Of a DNA stretch of 64,000 nucleotides, positions 40,259-48,468 are shown one piece after another. Made by a program: the position numbers and the translations under genes. The DNA is from Methylophilus sp. QUAN (GTDB lineage Bacteria > Pseudomonadota > Gammaproteobacteria > Burkholderiales > Methylophilaceae), in the NCBI RefSeq assembly GCF_015354445.1, contig NZ_JADKYT010000001.1, positions 682,001 to 746,000 of the forward strand. The letters are read 5' to 3'. The notes beneath the pieces are model-generated. The model was not told where the DNA came from, did not search any database, and worked only from the letters and a program-made list of their open reading frames with translations. Position 1 is the first letter of the stretch, and each line of letters begins with the position of its first letter.

Positions 40259-40458
40259 TGGGGATAGGCTTTTTTGATTTCAAGAGCAAACACGCAAAAT
40301 TTTTATGGGTATGGGTCGTTTGTAATTCAACTTGAGATTTTTGCAATGCAAGTCGAGAGTGTCATTGCAATAAAATCATATGGTTGGGGATGTTTAAATA
40401 ATTTTCTAAGTCTTAACTTAGTTATGTGTGGGATATATTTCGTCTTTTAAGACCGAGA
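40259..40458. other. AT-rich gap between groESL control region and the accessory island
   Basis: This stretch contains no credible gene. It holds a hairpin TTGCAATG / CATTGCAA (40341-40348 and 40363-40370) and then AT-rich sequence up to the left copy of the 258-bp direct repeat. Confidence 0.35.
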
Positions 40459-40716
40459 ACACCATTAATTGAGAAATCAATTCTGTGACTTTGATAGTTC
40501 ATCGATTTGCTCCCATTGCTCAGCTTCTTTCTGCTTTCGCTGCTGCTCCTCAAGTTCAAATTGGCGTTGCTCTTCAGGACTGTCATAGAAGTTCATTTTT
40601 GTAATAAATTCAACGCAGGCTTGATGCGAAGCAAAATCACGCTCCGATCCTTGGAGCAGAAGCCAATTCAAGATCCAGCCCCTTCTCATCATCCGATAGG
40701 TAAGAAAACCTGTATA
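40459..40716. repeat. 258-bp direct repeat, left copy
   Basis: It aligns without gaps to 42846-43103, with about 22 differences counted by eye (about 91% identity). It begins at ACACCATT and ends at CCTGTATA. It covers the 3' part of a small gene plus a few bases beyond its stop. Confidence 0.85.
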
Positions 40717-40764
40717 ACGTAGTAACTGGTGCGACAGCAACTGAAACACTGGAAGCATGGACAA
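40477..40764 (-). pseudogene. Truncated second copy of the gene at 42864-43322
   Basis: The 79 residues from YTGFLTYRMMRR to the C-terminus match the full-length protein at 42864-43322 closely (LLLQGSERDFASHQACVEF, FITKMNFYDSPE). The 5' half, including the signal peptide and the first cysteine, is missing. Similarity stops abruptly at about 40716, and the 16 residues before it are unrelated. The remaining frame is still open at 95 residues, so the loss is fairly recent or the fragment is tolerated. It is best read as a gene remnant, and its translation is doubtful. Confidence 0.75.
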
Positions 40765-40776
40765 TGATGATGAAAG

Positions 40777-41568
40777 TTAATCAGATGGATTAGTAACAGG
40801 CTTGCTGATTGCTGATAGTTGTTCTTTTGCCCAGTCGTCATCAAGCATTTGCGTGATGACGCTTTTAGGCAAATGCCTCCAATTAAAATTAAAACCAAAA
40901 TCAGGATTTATCTTAAATAGCCTCAACTTAAATGACTTGAGCCAGCCATATCGCTTAAACAAACTTAGCGACTCACCATCCCACGCCCAAAGCTCATGCA
41001 TATATTTACCACTCAAATAAATGCAATATTGGATCGGTGCGTTAATCCGATTAAATGAAATTCTCACTGAAAGGTCATTCTCGAGGGCTCTTCTAAATAT
41101 CTTTTTAATCTCATTATGAAGTTCGTAATGCGAAACTTGAGCCTTTTTAAATATGGCATTTGAACCGTGCTGACTAATGAGCCAATTTTTCCCAGCTACA
41201 AAGCGATGATTTCCGTTACCAACCTCACAAGCACCGCCAACACACATCAAACGCAAATTTCCGCCGCTAGAAGGAGCAGGAAAATGGTTTTTGAGTAAGT
41301 CAGAACTGAAGTAATCAAAAATCTCGTCAGTCCAATCCGTTCCGTGTATATGATCTAACACTCCTTTCCACGATTCATTTTGTTCCCAGAAATCGCCGCG
41401 ACCTAACGCAACAACGGCCTTTGCGGGAACATCAATGAAGCAATCTGTATGCGGGCTCTTTTCACCCAGGATGTAAAGCGGTAAGTCATTATCTAGATAT
41501 ACGACCTGATTTAGCTCAGGGGCTTGGCATTCTCTTGCAGCAGTCTTAATTTTTTCGATCGGGGTCAT
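40777..41568 (-). CDS. Unknown protein with a ParB-like NGNHR motif
   Basis: This 263-residue soluble protein has no recognised family. The block CEVGNGNHRFVAGKNWLI near residue 115 recalls the DGxHR motif of ParB/sulfiredoxin-fold nucleases and NTPases, but the rest does not confirm this. It is rich in aromatic residues (ELWAWDGESL, DFGFNFNWRHL). Base composition is AT-richer than the flanking housekeeping genes, which suggests recent acquisition. It lies inside the repeat-bounded island, 12 bases upstream of the gene remnant. Confidence 0.6.
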   Translation of the reverse strand: MTPIEKIKTAARECQAPELNQVVYLDNDLPLYILGEKSPHTDCFIDVPAKAVVALGRGDFWEQNESWKGVLDHIHGTDWTDEIFDYFSSDLLKNHFPAPSSGGNLRLMCVGGACEVGNGNHRFVAGKNWLISQHGSNAIFKKAQVSHYELHNEIKKIFRRALENDLSVRISFNRINAPIQYCIYLSGKYMHELWAWDGESLSLFKRYGWLKSFKLRLFKINPDFGFNFNWRHLPKSVITQMLDDDWAKEQLSAISKPVTNPSD

Positions 41569-41637
41569 AAAATATAACAGTAATTATGGAAACTTACGGG
41601 GTAGATGAAATCCCGTGCTATTTATTGGTTTTATTGT

Positions 41638-42147
41638 TTACTTATTTAGTATCGTGCAGGAACCGGAATAAGTGTTTATGTATCCAAAATCTGAGTCATA
41701 CCCATAGTATCGGAGGCTTTTCATGTCTATGTGGAATTTAGCCTCAAAGAGATCATTTACCAAAACTAAATATCCGCTTGGATCTAGCCATTCGTAGACT
41801 TTAGATTGAAATACTCCCAGCGATTTCTCTGCGAAATGTTTTGAGTATGAGGCCTTATATTTAACTTTATATGTGTCTTTCCCCTCTCCGTAGGAATAAC
41901 TAAATTTGTTACCCTCTTGCTTAATGGTGAGCTTCCCGATGTATTCAAAAAGGTGAGCCTCATATTGTGCTGGGGGTAAGTCTTCAATTCCGGCTCGATC
42001 CACCTTGGACACTGTGCAAAGTATCTTGGCTGGGGGCGTCGAAGCAGCTGAGACTGCGGTTGTAGATACGGCAAATATTGCGAGACCTGCGACAGCACTA
42101 ACGCTCAGGCTAATTTTCTTAAAAACCGACTTACTATTGGTGTGCAT
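41638..42147 (-). CDS. Unknown exported protein
   Basis: This 169-residue protein has a signal peptide (ISLSVSAVAGLAIFAVSTTAVSA in outline, cleaved near SAA). The mature part has Cys near residues 44 and 165 that may form a disulfide. It is rich in Tyr and Lys (KVKYKASYSKHFAEKS, SLRYYGYDSDFGYINTY) and probably beta-rich. The family is not recognised. It is AT-rich like its neighbours in the island. Confidence 0.6.
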   Translation of the reverse strand: MHTNSKSVFKKISLSVSAVAGLAIFAVSTTAVSAASTPPAKILCTVSKVDRAGIEDLPPAQYEAHLFEYIGKLTIKQEGNKFSYSYGEGKDTYKVKYKASYSKHFAEKSLGVFQSKVYEWLDPSGYLVLVNDLFEAKFHIDMKSLRYYGYDSDFGYINTYSGSCTILNK

Positions 42148-42301
42148 AATCAGTATTAATTCCTTATTCTTTTGTTTGGTTTCTTATTTTTGGACATTGC
42201 GAGAATGCATATTGGTCTTAAAGACATGCAGGCTTTTTTATAGCTTTTGTTTTCTGTATTCGTAACCTATATTGAATATAACGGTTGACTTAAGGGGGGA
42301 A

Positions 42302-42679
42302 TTAGCCAAGGCGCGCAGAACGAATAGCTGGCTGTAAATTTTGTTCAAAATAAACCTCAAGAGCAAACACCCAATGCAAGTCTTTAAGGTTGTTTATGTT
42401 AAAAAGCACAAGTCTGACTGCTTCATCATTTTGTAGTGATGCCATTTTGCTACCCGTGTTTGCAGCGATATGCTCTAACGCTCGTTTGCGGGAGTTTTGT
42501 AGGTGACGACCAACTTTAATGACATTCTGATCATTCATGAAAACATAAACGCCAGGGGAGGCGGCACCTGGTGTTTTATCAAAAGGTGCATCAATTAAGC
42601 GGAGATCGTGAATTTGGAATTTATCTGCAATTCCACCGAACTCGGATCTAAATAAATTCTTTATTGTATCGAGATTCAT
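42302..42679 (-). CDS. Small GIY-YIG-like nuclease-fold protein
   Basis: This 125-residue protein contains PGVYVFMNDQNVIKVGRHLQ. GVY and KVG stand at the spacing of the two halves of the GIY-YIG motif, followed by an R-x-RALEH helix with Arg and a later Glu in FALEVYFEQNLQP. These are the expected catalytic positions of a GIY-YIG nuclease, although the motif is variant. The target is unknown. Its place in a small mobile-looking island suggests a defence or mobility role, which is inference. Confidence 0.6.
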   Translation of the reverse strand: MNLDTIKNLFRSEFGGIADKFQIHDLRLIDAPFDKTPGAASPGVYVFMNDQNVIKVGRHLQNSRKRALEHIAANTGSKMASLQNDEAVRLVLFNINNLKDLHWVFALEVYFEQNLQPAIRSARLG

Positions 42680-42739
42680 TTGGAGTGAAGTTTTGAACGA
42701 ATGTGCTCATGATATATGTGATGCTCAACCTTTGAATTA

Positions 42740-42759
42740 AGGGGCGCCTTTAGGTGTCC
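42740..42759 (-). other. GC-rich hairpin inside the island
   Basis: GGGGCGCC and GGTGTCCC pair around TTTA in the gap between the full-length gene and the GIY-YIG gene. AT-rich flanks lie on both sides. It could terminate transcription of the gene at 42864-43322. Just beyond, CAATGGGGTCAGACT (42826-42840) directly abuts the right direct repeat. Confidence 0.4.
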
Positions 42760-42845
42760 CGCTTGAATAATGATTTGAGGGAAGTTAGCTAAAACCTGCA
42801 ACACCACCAACCTCTAGCCAAATATCAATGGGGTCAGACTGAGCT

Positions 42846-43103
42846 ACACCATTCATTGAGAAATCAATTCTTTGACTTTGATAACTCATCAATTTGTTTC
42901 CATTGCTCAGCTTCTTTTTGCTTTCGCTGCTGCTCTTCAAGTTCAAGTTGGAGTTGACCTTCCGGACTGTCATAGAAGTTCATTTTTGTAATAAATTCAA
43001 CGCATGCTTGATGCGAAGCAAAATCACGCTCCGATCCTTGGAGCAGAAGCCAACTCAAACTCCCGTCTCTTCTCATCATCCGATAGGTGAGAAAACCTGT
43101 ATA
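42846..43103. repeat. 258-bp direct repeat, right copy
   Basis: This is the gap-free partner of 40459-40716. It covers the C-terminal half of the intact gene at 42864-43322. The distance between the two copies is 2,387 bases. Confidence 0.85.
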
Positions 43104-43322
43104 AGCGCCATAACTATTCTTAGAGTCAAGAGTTAAACATGCATGATGTTTGTTTTCAGAAATAGAAGTTTTTTGCCATTTTACGGATGATGGGTCTTTG
43201 GCAAGACTTAGAATGACTTGTTTTGCTCTTGCTTCACTTTCTTTGATAGTTTCTGCATGGATAGGTGCAGAGATAACAAGAGTTAAAGCGGCTACGATTG
43301 CGGTGAAGATAGAATGATTCAT
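42864..43322 (-). CDS. Small exported protein of unknown function (intact copy)
   Basis: This 152-residue protein has a signal peptide (IFTAIVAALTLVISAPIHA). The mature part starts ETIKESEARAKQVILSLAKDPSSVKW, a pattern seen in small exported phage or plasmid-type proteins where a helix precedes a beta sheet. Cys occurs in HACLTLD and HQACVEF. The last ~35 residues are a charged helix (QRKQKEAEQWKQIDELSK). The function is not recognised. The C-terminal half is duplicated as a truncated remnant at 40477-40764. Confidence 0.65.
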   Translation of the reverse strand: MNHSIFTAIVAALTLVISAPIHAETIKESEARAKQVILSLAKDPSSVKWQKTSISENKHHACLTLDSKNSYGAYTGFLTYRMMRRDGSLSWLLLQGSERDFASHQACVEFITKMNFYDSPEGQLQLELEEQQRKQKEAEQWKQIDELSKSKN

Positions 43323-43776
43323 CGTTATTTTTTATATGATTAAATGGTTAGGTGTTCAGTAATCAAATCTGCCCTCATTGTAACCGACCGTTTAAGCTGG
43401 CGTAACGGGGGATGTAGGTTTAATGACTCAGTATTGCATATGGGCTACGCTTGCTTAAATGCTGGCATACTGAGCCAGTGACTTTAGACTAAATGATCAA
43501 AGATTAAACTTCGTGCTTAGTCGAATCTCAACTTATGTTGCAGTGGACTTGAAATCGGGCTTTGCAAGGCTTTTTCTAAGTCTTTGATTTTTATCGATGT
43601 CGATCTTGAGTTAAATTGCAGACGACAGGATTGATAAGTTGTACTGGATTGCTATGTTTTTATGGCAATTCAGATAAGAAGCATGGTGTGTAAAAAATAG
43701 CTTGTTGTATGCGGGGTTAAGCGCTAGTTTTTACCCCGTTGAGCGGGAAGCAGAGGTGGCTTGGCGGTTATGCATT
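43323..43776. other. Non-coding gap before the two-component system
   Basis: About 450 bases hold no credible gene or tRNA. The only clear structure is an inverted repeat CTCAGTAT / ATACTGAG (43427-43434 and 43467-43474) with a 32-base loop. The sequence is AT-rich, like the island to its left. Confidence 0.35.
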
Positions 43777-43806
43777 TTGCAATTAAGTCTTATTCTCAAT
43801 TATACT
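43777..43806 (+). promoter_or_regulatory. Promoter of the two-component operon with a possible Fur-like overlap
   Basis: TTGCAA (43777-43782) and TATACT (43801-43806) are 18 bases apart. The spacer contains TTATTCTCAAT, which fits one half of the Fur-like palindrome found upstream of the siderophore receptor at 45827. The other half is poor. Confidence 0.5.
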
Positions 43807-43831
43807 GCTGCAGAGGGCTCGAAGGTGGGAT

Positions 43832-44506
43832 ATGCGCATATTAGTAATTGAAGACAACAAAGATATTTTGGTCAATATCGTAGATTATTTCGCCAAAAAT
43901 CATAAGGTCGACTGTGCCCAGGATGGCCTGACGGGCTTACACCTGGCGGTCACGCAGGAGTTCGATTTAATTATTCTGGATGTGATGCTGCCCGGTATTG
44001 ATGGCATACAGCTCACCAAGCGTTTGCGCCAAGATGGTAATCGTATCACGCCGATTATCATGCTGACGGCGCGCGATACCTTGGATGATCGTCTCAAAGG
44101 CTTTGAGTCTGGGGTAGATGATTATTTGGTCAAACCCTTTTCACTATCAGAGTTGGAAGCCAGGGCGCTTGCTATTTATAAAAGAGCAAATGGACTGGTG
44201 CGTACCAAATTAGTTGTAGATGACCTCATTTTTGATCTTGAAACCATGGCCGTCAAACGGGCAGGCGTCACTTTGAAAATCGCCCCGCTTGGATTAAAAC
44301 TTTTAGAACTGTTGATGCAGCATAGCCCGAATGCGGTGAAGCGTAGTTATTTAGAAGAGCATTTTTGGAGTGATGTTTCTACGCGTGGGGACAATCTGCG
44401 GGCGCATATCCATCAACTGCGCTCTGAGATTGATAAACCGTTTGACCGCCCCTTGGTGCATACGATTCATGGGATTGGATACCGTATCGGTTTAGCCAAT
44501 GAATAA
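43832..44506 (+). CDS. OmpR/PhoB-family response regulator
   Basis: This 224-residue regulator has a receiver domain (MRILVIEDNKDILVN, phospho-acceptor Asp near residue 50 in LIILDVMLPG, MLTARD, KPFSLSELEAR). A winged-helix DNA-binding domain follows (LKLLELLMQHSPNAVKRS, DNLRAHIHQLRSEID, HTIHGIGYRI). It overlaps the histidine kinase gene by 8 bases. The position upstream of the siderophore receptor suggests control of iron or receptor genes, which is inference. Confidence 0.93.
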   Translation: MRILVIEDNKDILVNIVDYFAKNHKVDCAQDGLTGLHLAVTQEFDLIILDVMLPGIDGIQLTKRLRQDGNRITPIIMLTARDTLDDRLKGFESGVDDYLVKPFSLSELEARALAIYKRANGLVRTKLVVDDLIFDLETMAVKRAGVTLKIAPLGLKLLELLMQHSPNAVKRSYLEEHFWSDVSTRGDNLRAHIHQLRSEIDKPFDRPLVHTIHGIGYRIGLANE

Positions 44507-45761
44507 AATTTCAATCAGATCACGTATTGTGATCGCATTTACCCTGATTGCCTTGTTTGTGGGTGGTGCCTTTACCCTGGGGATTCATAGCATTTTTGAC
44601 TCAACAGAAGATAAGCTGATGTCGATTGCCATGGATACCAAACTTAGGCTGATCGTCACCAATTCGTCGCATTCTAATGAGACCTTGAAAGAGTTGGGCT
44701 TGCATCTATATTCATCAGAGTATCCGGATCCAGCCATTCCGAAATATCTGAGTAGTGTGCCTAACGGGTTTAGTGAAATTAAGAAAAAACCGCTGACCTA
44801 CTTTGTCTATCGCCAAACGATCAATGGCCATGATTACATCTTGGTGCAGGACCAAAGTTTGTTTGAAAATGAGTTTGAATATAATGTGTTTTTTGCCTTG
44901 CGCTCAGGCTTTTTGCTTACAATCTTGGTGGGCGGCCTGTTTGGATGGTTGTTAGCCCGTCAAATTCTTTCCCCCATCGTCAAACTGTCTCACGTTTTTT
45001 CTCAAAGAAAAAAGCAGCCATTAGGCGAGCGCATCATTGCCGAAGAATTTTCTGATGATGAAATTGGCAGTCTTGCCCAGTCTTTTGAGGATGCGTATAC
45101 CAAGATTAAAGACGCTTTATGGCGGGAGCGCTTGTTTACCAGTGATGTGAGCCATGAGTTCCGCAGTGGTTTGATGATTATTTCGTCCAGTTGTGAGTTG
45201 CTATTACAGCACCGAAGCAAAGAGGACGCGGATTATGAAATGATTGATAGAATTGCGCGTGCGAGTTCAGAAATGCAGCAATTGCTTCAGTCCCTGCTCA
45301 TGATTGCGCGTGCAGAGCATACGGTTGTGAATCCCAGCAGAACGCAAACACTGGCGCAAATTAGCCAGGAGGCATTTGATCGCTGGCAGCTTGATTTCTC
45401 AAAAAAACAGATTGCGTTTAGCCTGGTGAAGAAAGGCACATTGCCTGAGCAAAAGTTTAATGCAGATTTGTTGTTAGCCGTGTTGTCTAACCTGCTCAGG
45501 AATGCCTTGAACTATACGGAAAGTGGTAACGTAAACATTGTCCTCAACGGTGCCTCAATCTCGGTGGTGGATACCGGGGTTGGTATCGACCTCGATCAGC
45601 AGCATCAGGTATTAAAGCCTTTTGTGCGCGGCAGTGCGCTGCCCCTGGATGGGCTGGGGCTGGGCTTGTCACTGATTCAGCGAATTTGTGAGAACCAGGG
45701 CTGGCGCCTGAGTCTGCATTCAGAGCCGGGCCTGGGATCAACATTCACCATCAGCTTTTAG
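44499..45761 (+). CDS. Sensor histidine kinase
   Basis: In this 420-residue kinase, two membrane helices (IVIAFTLIALFVGGAFTLGI and LLTILVGGLFGWLLARQIL) flank a periplasmic sensor of about 110 residues. A HAMP-like linker, a HisKA domain with the phospho-His in DVSHEFRSGLM, and an ATPase domain (NLLRNALNYT, VVDTGVGID, GLGLGLSLIQRICE) follow. The H-box has Gly where most kinases have the Pro of HELRTPL. It pairs with the response regulator just upstream. Confidence 0.92.
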   Translation: MNKISIRSRIVIAFTLIALFVGGAFTLGIHSIFDSTEDKLMSIAMDTKLRLIVTNSSHSNETLKELGLHLYSSEYPDPAIPKYLSSVPNGFSEIKKKPLTYFVYRQTINGHDYILVQDQSLFENEFEYNVFFALRSGFLLTILVGGLFGWLLARQILSPIVKLSHVFSQRKKQPLGERIIAEEFSDDEIGSLAQSFEDAYTKIKDALWRERLFTSDVSHEFRSGLMIISSSCELLLQHRSKEDADYEMIDRIARASSEMQQLLQSLLMIARAEHTVVNPSRTQTLAQISQEAFDRWQLDFSKKQIAFSLVKKGTLPEQKFNADLLLAVLSNLLRNALNYTESGNVNIVLNGASISVVDTGVGIDLDQQHQVLKPFVRGSALPLDGLGLGLSLIQRICENQGWRLSLHSEPGLGSTFTISF

Positions 45762-45826
45762 GGTGTTCACAAAAAAATCACAAAATACCAACGGAAACTT
45801 CATTCCCGGTTAATTATTATTCAAGA

Positions 45827-45845
45827 AATGAGATTTATTCTCATT
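45827..45845. promoter_or_regulatory. Fur-like box upstream of the siderophore receptor
   Basis: AATGAGATTTATTCTCATT is a near-perfect 19-base palindrome of the Fur type (AATGAGA / TCTCATT). It sits just before TATAAT (45850-45855) and 26 bases before the receptor ATG. Iron-replete Fur would block this promoter. Confidence 0.75.
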
Positions 45846-45871
45846 CCAATATAATGATTAAGGGAATATAA

Positions 45872-48028
45872 ATGCAACACACACAATCTTTCCGCATGCG
45901 GCCGCTAGCTGCCATACTTGGAATGGTATTTGCGAGCACGCAGCCTGTGTTAGCCGAAGAGGTGCAAACACTGCCTGATGTCAATGTCTCTGGTGTTAAA
46001 GAGCAGCCAATCACCAATGGTTACGTCACCAAAAAGTCCAGCACATCGACTAAAACTGCAACCGATCTGATAGATATTCCGCAGTCGATCACTGTTTTTA
46101 ATAAGCAGCAGATGAAAGATCAGGCGGTACAGAATCTTGGTGATATCGTGCGTTACACCCCGGGCGTGGGCGCTGCCCAAGGGGAAGGTAACCGTGAAAC
46201 CTTTCTTTTCCGTGGTCTCGCGTCAACGGCTGATTTCTTTCAGGATGGGGTGAGAGACGATACACAATACTATCGTGATCTTTACAACATTGAGCGCGTC
46301 GAGATTTTAAAAGGGCCTAACGGCATGATCTTTGGTCGTGGCGGTGCTGGTGGCCTGATTAACCGTGTCACCAAAGAAGCCAACTGGGATACCCTGCGCG
46401 AAATAGGCTTGCAGTATGGTTCATTTGATCAAGCGCGGGGTACTGTTGATGTTAACCAGGCCATTAATGATGTGGCGGCCTTTCGTTTAAATGCCATGTA
46501 TGAAGATGGTAACAGCTATCGAGACGGTGTGAGTTTGGAGCGTAAGGCGATTAACCCAACGGTGACCATTAAACCGTCTGATAAGACCAAGATCGTTGTC
46601 GGCCTTGAGTATTTCAAAGACGATCGGATTGCAGATCGTGGGGTTGCTTCATTTGGCAATCGTCCAGTAGATACCAATCGCTCAACATTCTTTGGTAATG
46701 CAAAGCAAAGCCCGACCAACACAGAGTTGACATCTTTTAACGTGTCGTTCGAACACTTGTTTGATAACGGGGTGACTTTGAAGAACCGCACCCGTTATGC
46801 AAATTACAACAAGTTTTATCAGAACGTGTTTGCGAATGGCCCAGTCACAGCTGCAGGCCTGGTAAGAATCGATGCCTATAACAATGCGACAGATCGTCAG
46901 AACCTGATTAATCAAACCGACCTGATTTTTAATTGGGATACTGGTTTGATCAAACATGAGTCTGTCGTTGGCGTGGAGCTGGGGCGTCAACGTACGTCCA
47001 ACTTCCGTGAAACTGGCTTCTTTAATAATGCCACGACTTCTGTGAATGTTCCGCTAAGTGATCCAACAACGAATGCACCGATTACCTGGCGCCAGAATGG
47101 TTCGGATGCAGATAACTACGTGCAAAATGATACTTATGCCGCATATTTCCAGGATCAGATGAAGTTTAATGATCAGTGGTCTGCTATCGCCGGTTTAAGA
47201 TATGACCGTTTTAACACGGATTTCACAAACAACAGATTGGCGACGACGAACGCTAACCACAATATCAAAACTAGCGATGACTTGTTCTCTCCCCGTGTAG
47301 GGTTGATTTACAAGCCAGTGGATAACTTGTCTGTCTATAGCAGCTATACCATCAGCTATGTGCCACGTGCTGGTGAGCAGCTAGCCAGTTTGACGGCCAT
47401 TAACAAATCATTCGATCCTGAAAAATACAACAACGTTGAAGTGGGGGTGAAGTGGGATTATTCACCGGCATTGTCGTTGACTGCTGCGGTATATAAGTTA
47501 GAGCGTAACAAAATTGCAGTTGCCGATCCTGCCAACCCAACCACTAATCAGATTCTGGTCGATGGACAACAGACCAAAGGGGTGGAGCTTGGTATTAATG
47601 GTAAGTTGACAGACGCCTGGAGTGTTGCCGGTGGTTACGCATACCAGGATGCCGAGTTTACCAAGACGCAGCCCAATGCAACGGCGGCCAATGTGATTCC
47701 TGCAGGTGCAGACGTTGCAATGGTGCCGCGTCACACGTTCTCGTTGTGGAACCGTTATGACTTTAATGAGGTGTGGGGGGCAGCGCTGGGTGTGATTAGC
47801 CGCACAGAGATGTATGCGGCAGCACCTACCGTATCAACGAGTGTGACATTGCCTGGGTATGTGCGTTTGGATGCGGCAGTCTTTGCGCAAGTGAATAAGG
47901 ATTTGCGTGTGCAACTCAATATTGAGAACTTGCTCAACAAAGACTATTACCTCTATGCACACAATAACAACAATACAACACCAGGTTCGCCATTGGCTGC
48001 ACGTTTGTCAGTGATTGCTAACTTTTAA
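45872..48028 (+). CDS. TonB-dependent siderophore receptor (catecholate/Fiu-like)
   Basis: This 718-residue receptor has a signal peptide ending near VLAEE. The TonB box region (QTLPDVNVSGVKE) is followed by a plug with DIPQSITVFNKQQMKDQ, FRGLASTADFFQDGVRDDTQYYRDLYN and VEILKGPNGMIFGRGGAGGLIN. The barrel ends AARLSVIANF with terminal Phe. The DFFQDGVRDDTQYYRD block is typical of Fiu-type receptors for monomeric catecholates. No STN domain is present. A Fur-like box lies upstream, and AAGGGAATATAA precedes the ATG. Confidence 0.9.
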   Translation: MQHTQSFRMRPLAAILGMVFASTQPVLAEEVQTLPDVNVSGVKEQPITNGYVTKKSSTSTKTATDLIDIPQSITVFNKQQMKDQAVQNLGDIVRYTPGVGAAQGEGNRETFLFRGLASTADFFQDGVRDDTQYYRDLYNIERVEILKGPNGMIFGRGGAGGLINRVTKEANWDTLREIGLQYGSFDQARGTVDVNQAINDVAAFRLNAMYEDGNSYRDGVSLERKAINPTVTIKPSDKTKIVVGLEYFKDDRIADRGVASFGNRPVDTNRSTFFGNAKQSPTNTELTSFNVSFEHLFDNGVTLKNRTRYANYNKFYQNVFANGPVTAAGLVRIDAYNNATDRQNLINQTDLIFNWDTGLIKHESVVGVELGRQRTSNFRETGFFNNATTSVNVPLSDPTTNAPITWRQNGSDADNYVQNDTYAAYFQDQMKFNDQWSAIAGLRYDRFNTDFTNNRLATTNANHNIKTSDDLFSPRVGLIYKPVDNLSVYSSYTISYVPRAGEQLASLTAINKSFDPEKYNNVEVGVKWDYSPALSLTAAVYKLERNKIAVADPANPTTNQILVDGQQTKGVELGINGKLTDAWSVAGGYAYQDAEFTKTQPNATAANVIPAGADVAMVPRHTFSLWNRYDFNEVWGAALGVISRTEMYAAAPTVSTSVTLPGYVRLDAAVFAQVNKDLRVQLNIENLLNKDYYLYAHNNNNTTPGSPLAARLSVIANF

Positions 48029-48041
48029 GAAGTAAACCCAT

Positions 48042-48068
48042 CACTCCCCCCAATATGCCTGGGGAGTG
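48042..48068 (+). other. GC-rich hairpin after the siderophore receptor
   Basis: CACTCCCC / GGGGAGTG pairs over an 11-base loop, 14 bases after the stop. No T tract follows, so it is a weak terminator at best or a 3' stabilising stem. Confidence 0.45.
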
Positions 48069-48468
48069 GTGGCCTTGGTTGGGGCGCTGCTCACGGTTGG
48101 TTGTCTAACGATCAATCTGGTGCCCTAATTCTTTCCTGCATAAGCCTGTCTATTTTCCGTCTATACCTGGATATCAGGGGATAGGCGAAAAAATGCATGG
48201 TTACCCCTAAAGTACTTGATAGTGTTGACGAAATTAAGATGAAGGTCTTGAACGTCAATGCTCAATCAATAAAAGTGCGATGCAATACTCCGCATCCGTG
48301 CTGGGGTCTGTGCTTTTTTTGCACGCAACTGTACCCTAAAAATTCAGCGTTTCTGTGTCTGGTTTCCTTTCTTTGGCTGCCTTAGGATGGTAGTCATCGT
48401 GATTCTGTATTCATATGCTGGCAAATGTTCGCGAATGCCAGTCCACCGTTTGCAAGCCAGTAGGAACT
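48069..48468. other. Long upstream region of the formate-dehydrogenase-like gene
   Basis: About 400 bases have no convincing gene. They hold several small stems (GATGC/GCATC near 48280; GTGC/GCAC around a T run near 48310) and a symmetric site CTGGCA...TTCGCGAA...TGCCAG (48418-48441) 28 bases before the start. This could be a structured 5' leader or operator. The sequence was not recognised as a known molybdenum-cofactor riboswitch. Confidence 0.35.

Noticed and set aside
42785-42973. 62-codon minus-strand frame overlapping the intact island gene
   Set aside because: It lies in another frame of the repeated gene, has no ribosome-binding site and no similarity to the truncated copy.
40459-43103. 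Intact insertion sequence or integrase-driven island
   Set aside because: No transposase, integrase or tRNA is present, and the bounding repeat is part of a gene and not a terminal inverted repeat.
48197-48385. 62-codon plus-strand frame upstream of the formate-dehydrogenase-like gene
   Set aside because: It has a poor start context and the protein is low-complexity with no domain. The region looks like a leader.
48069-48468. Possible molybdenum-cofactor riboswitch
   Set aside because: The stems are short and unconnected, and the conserved parts of the known motif were not recognised. It is listed only as a long leader.
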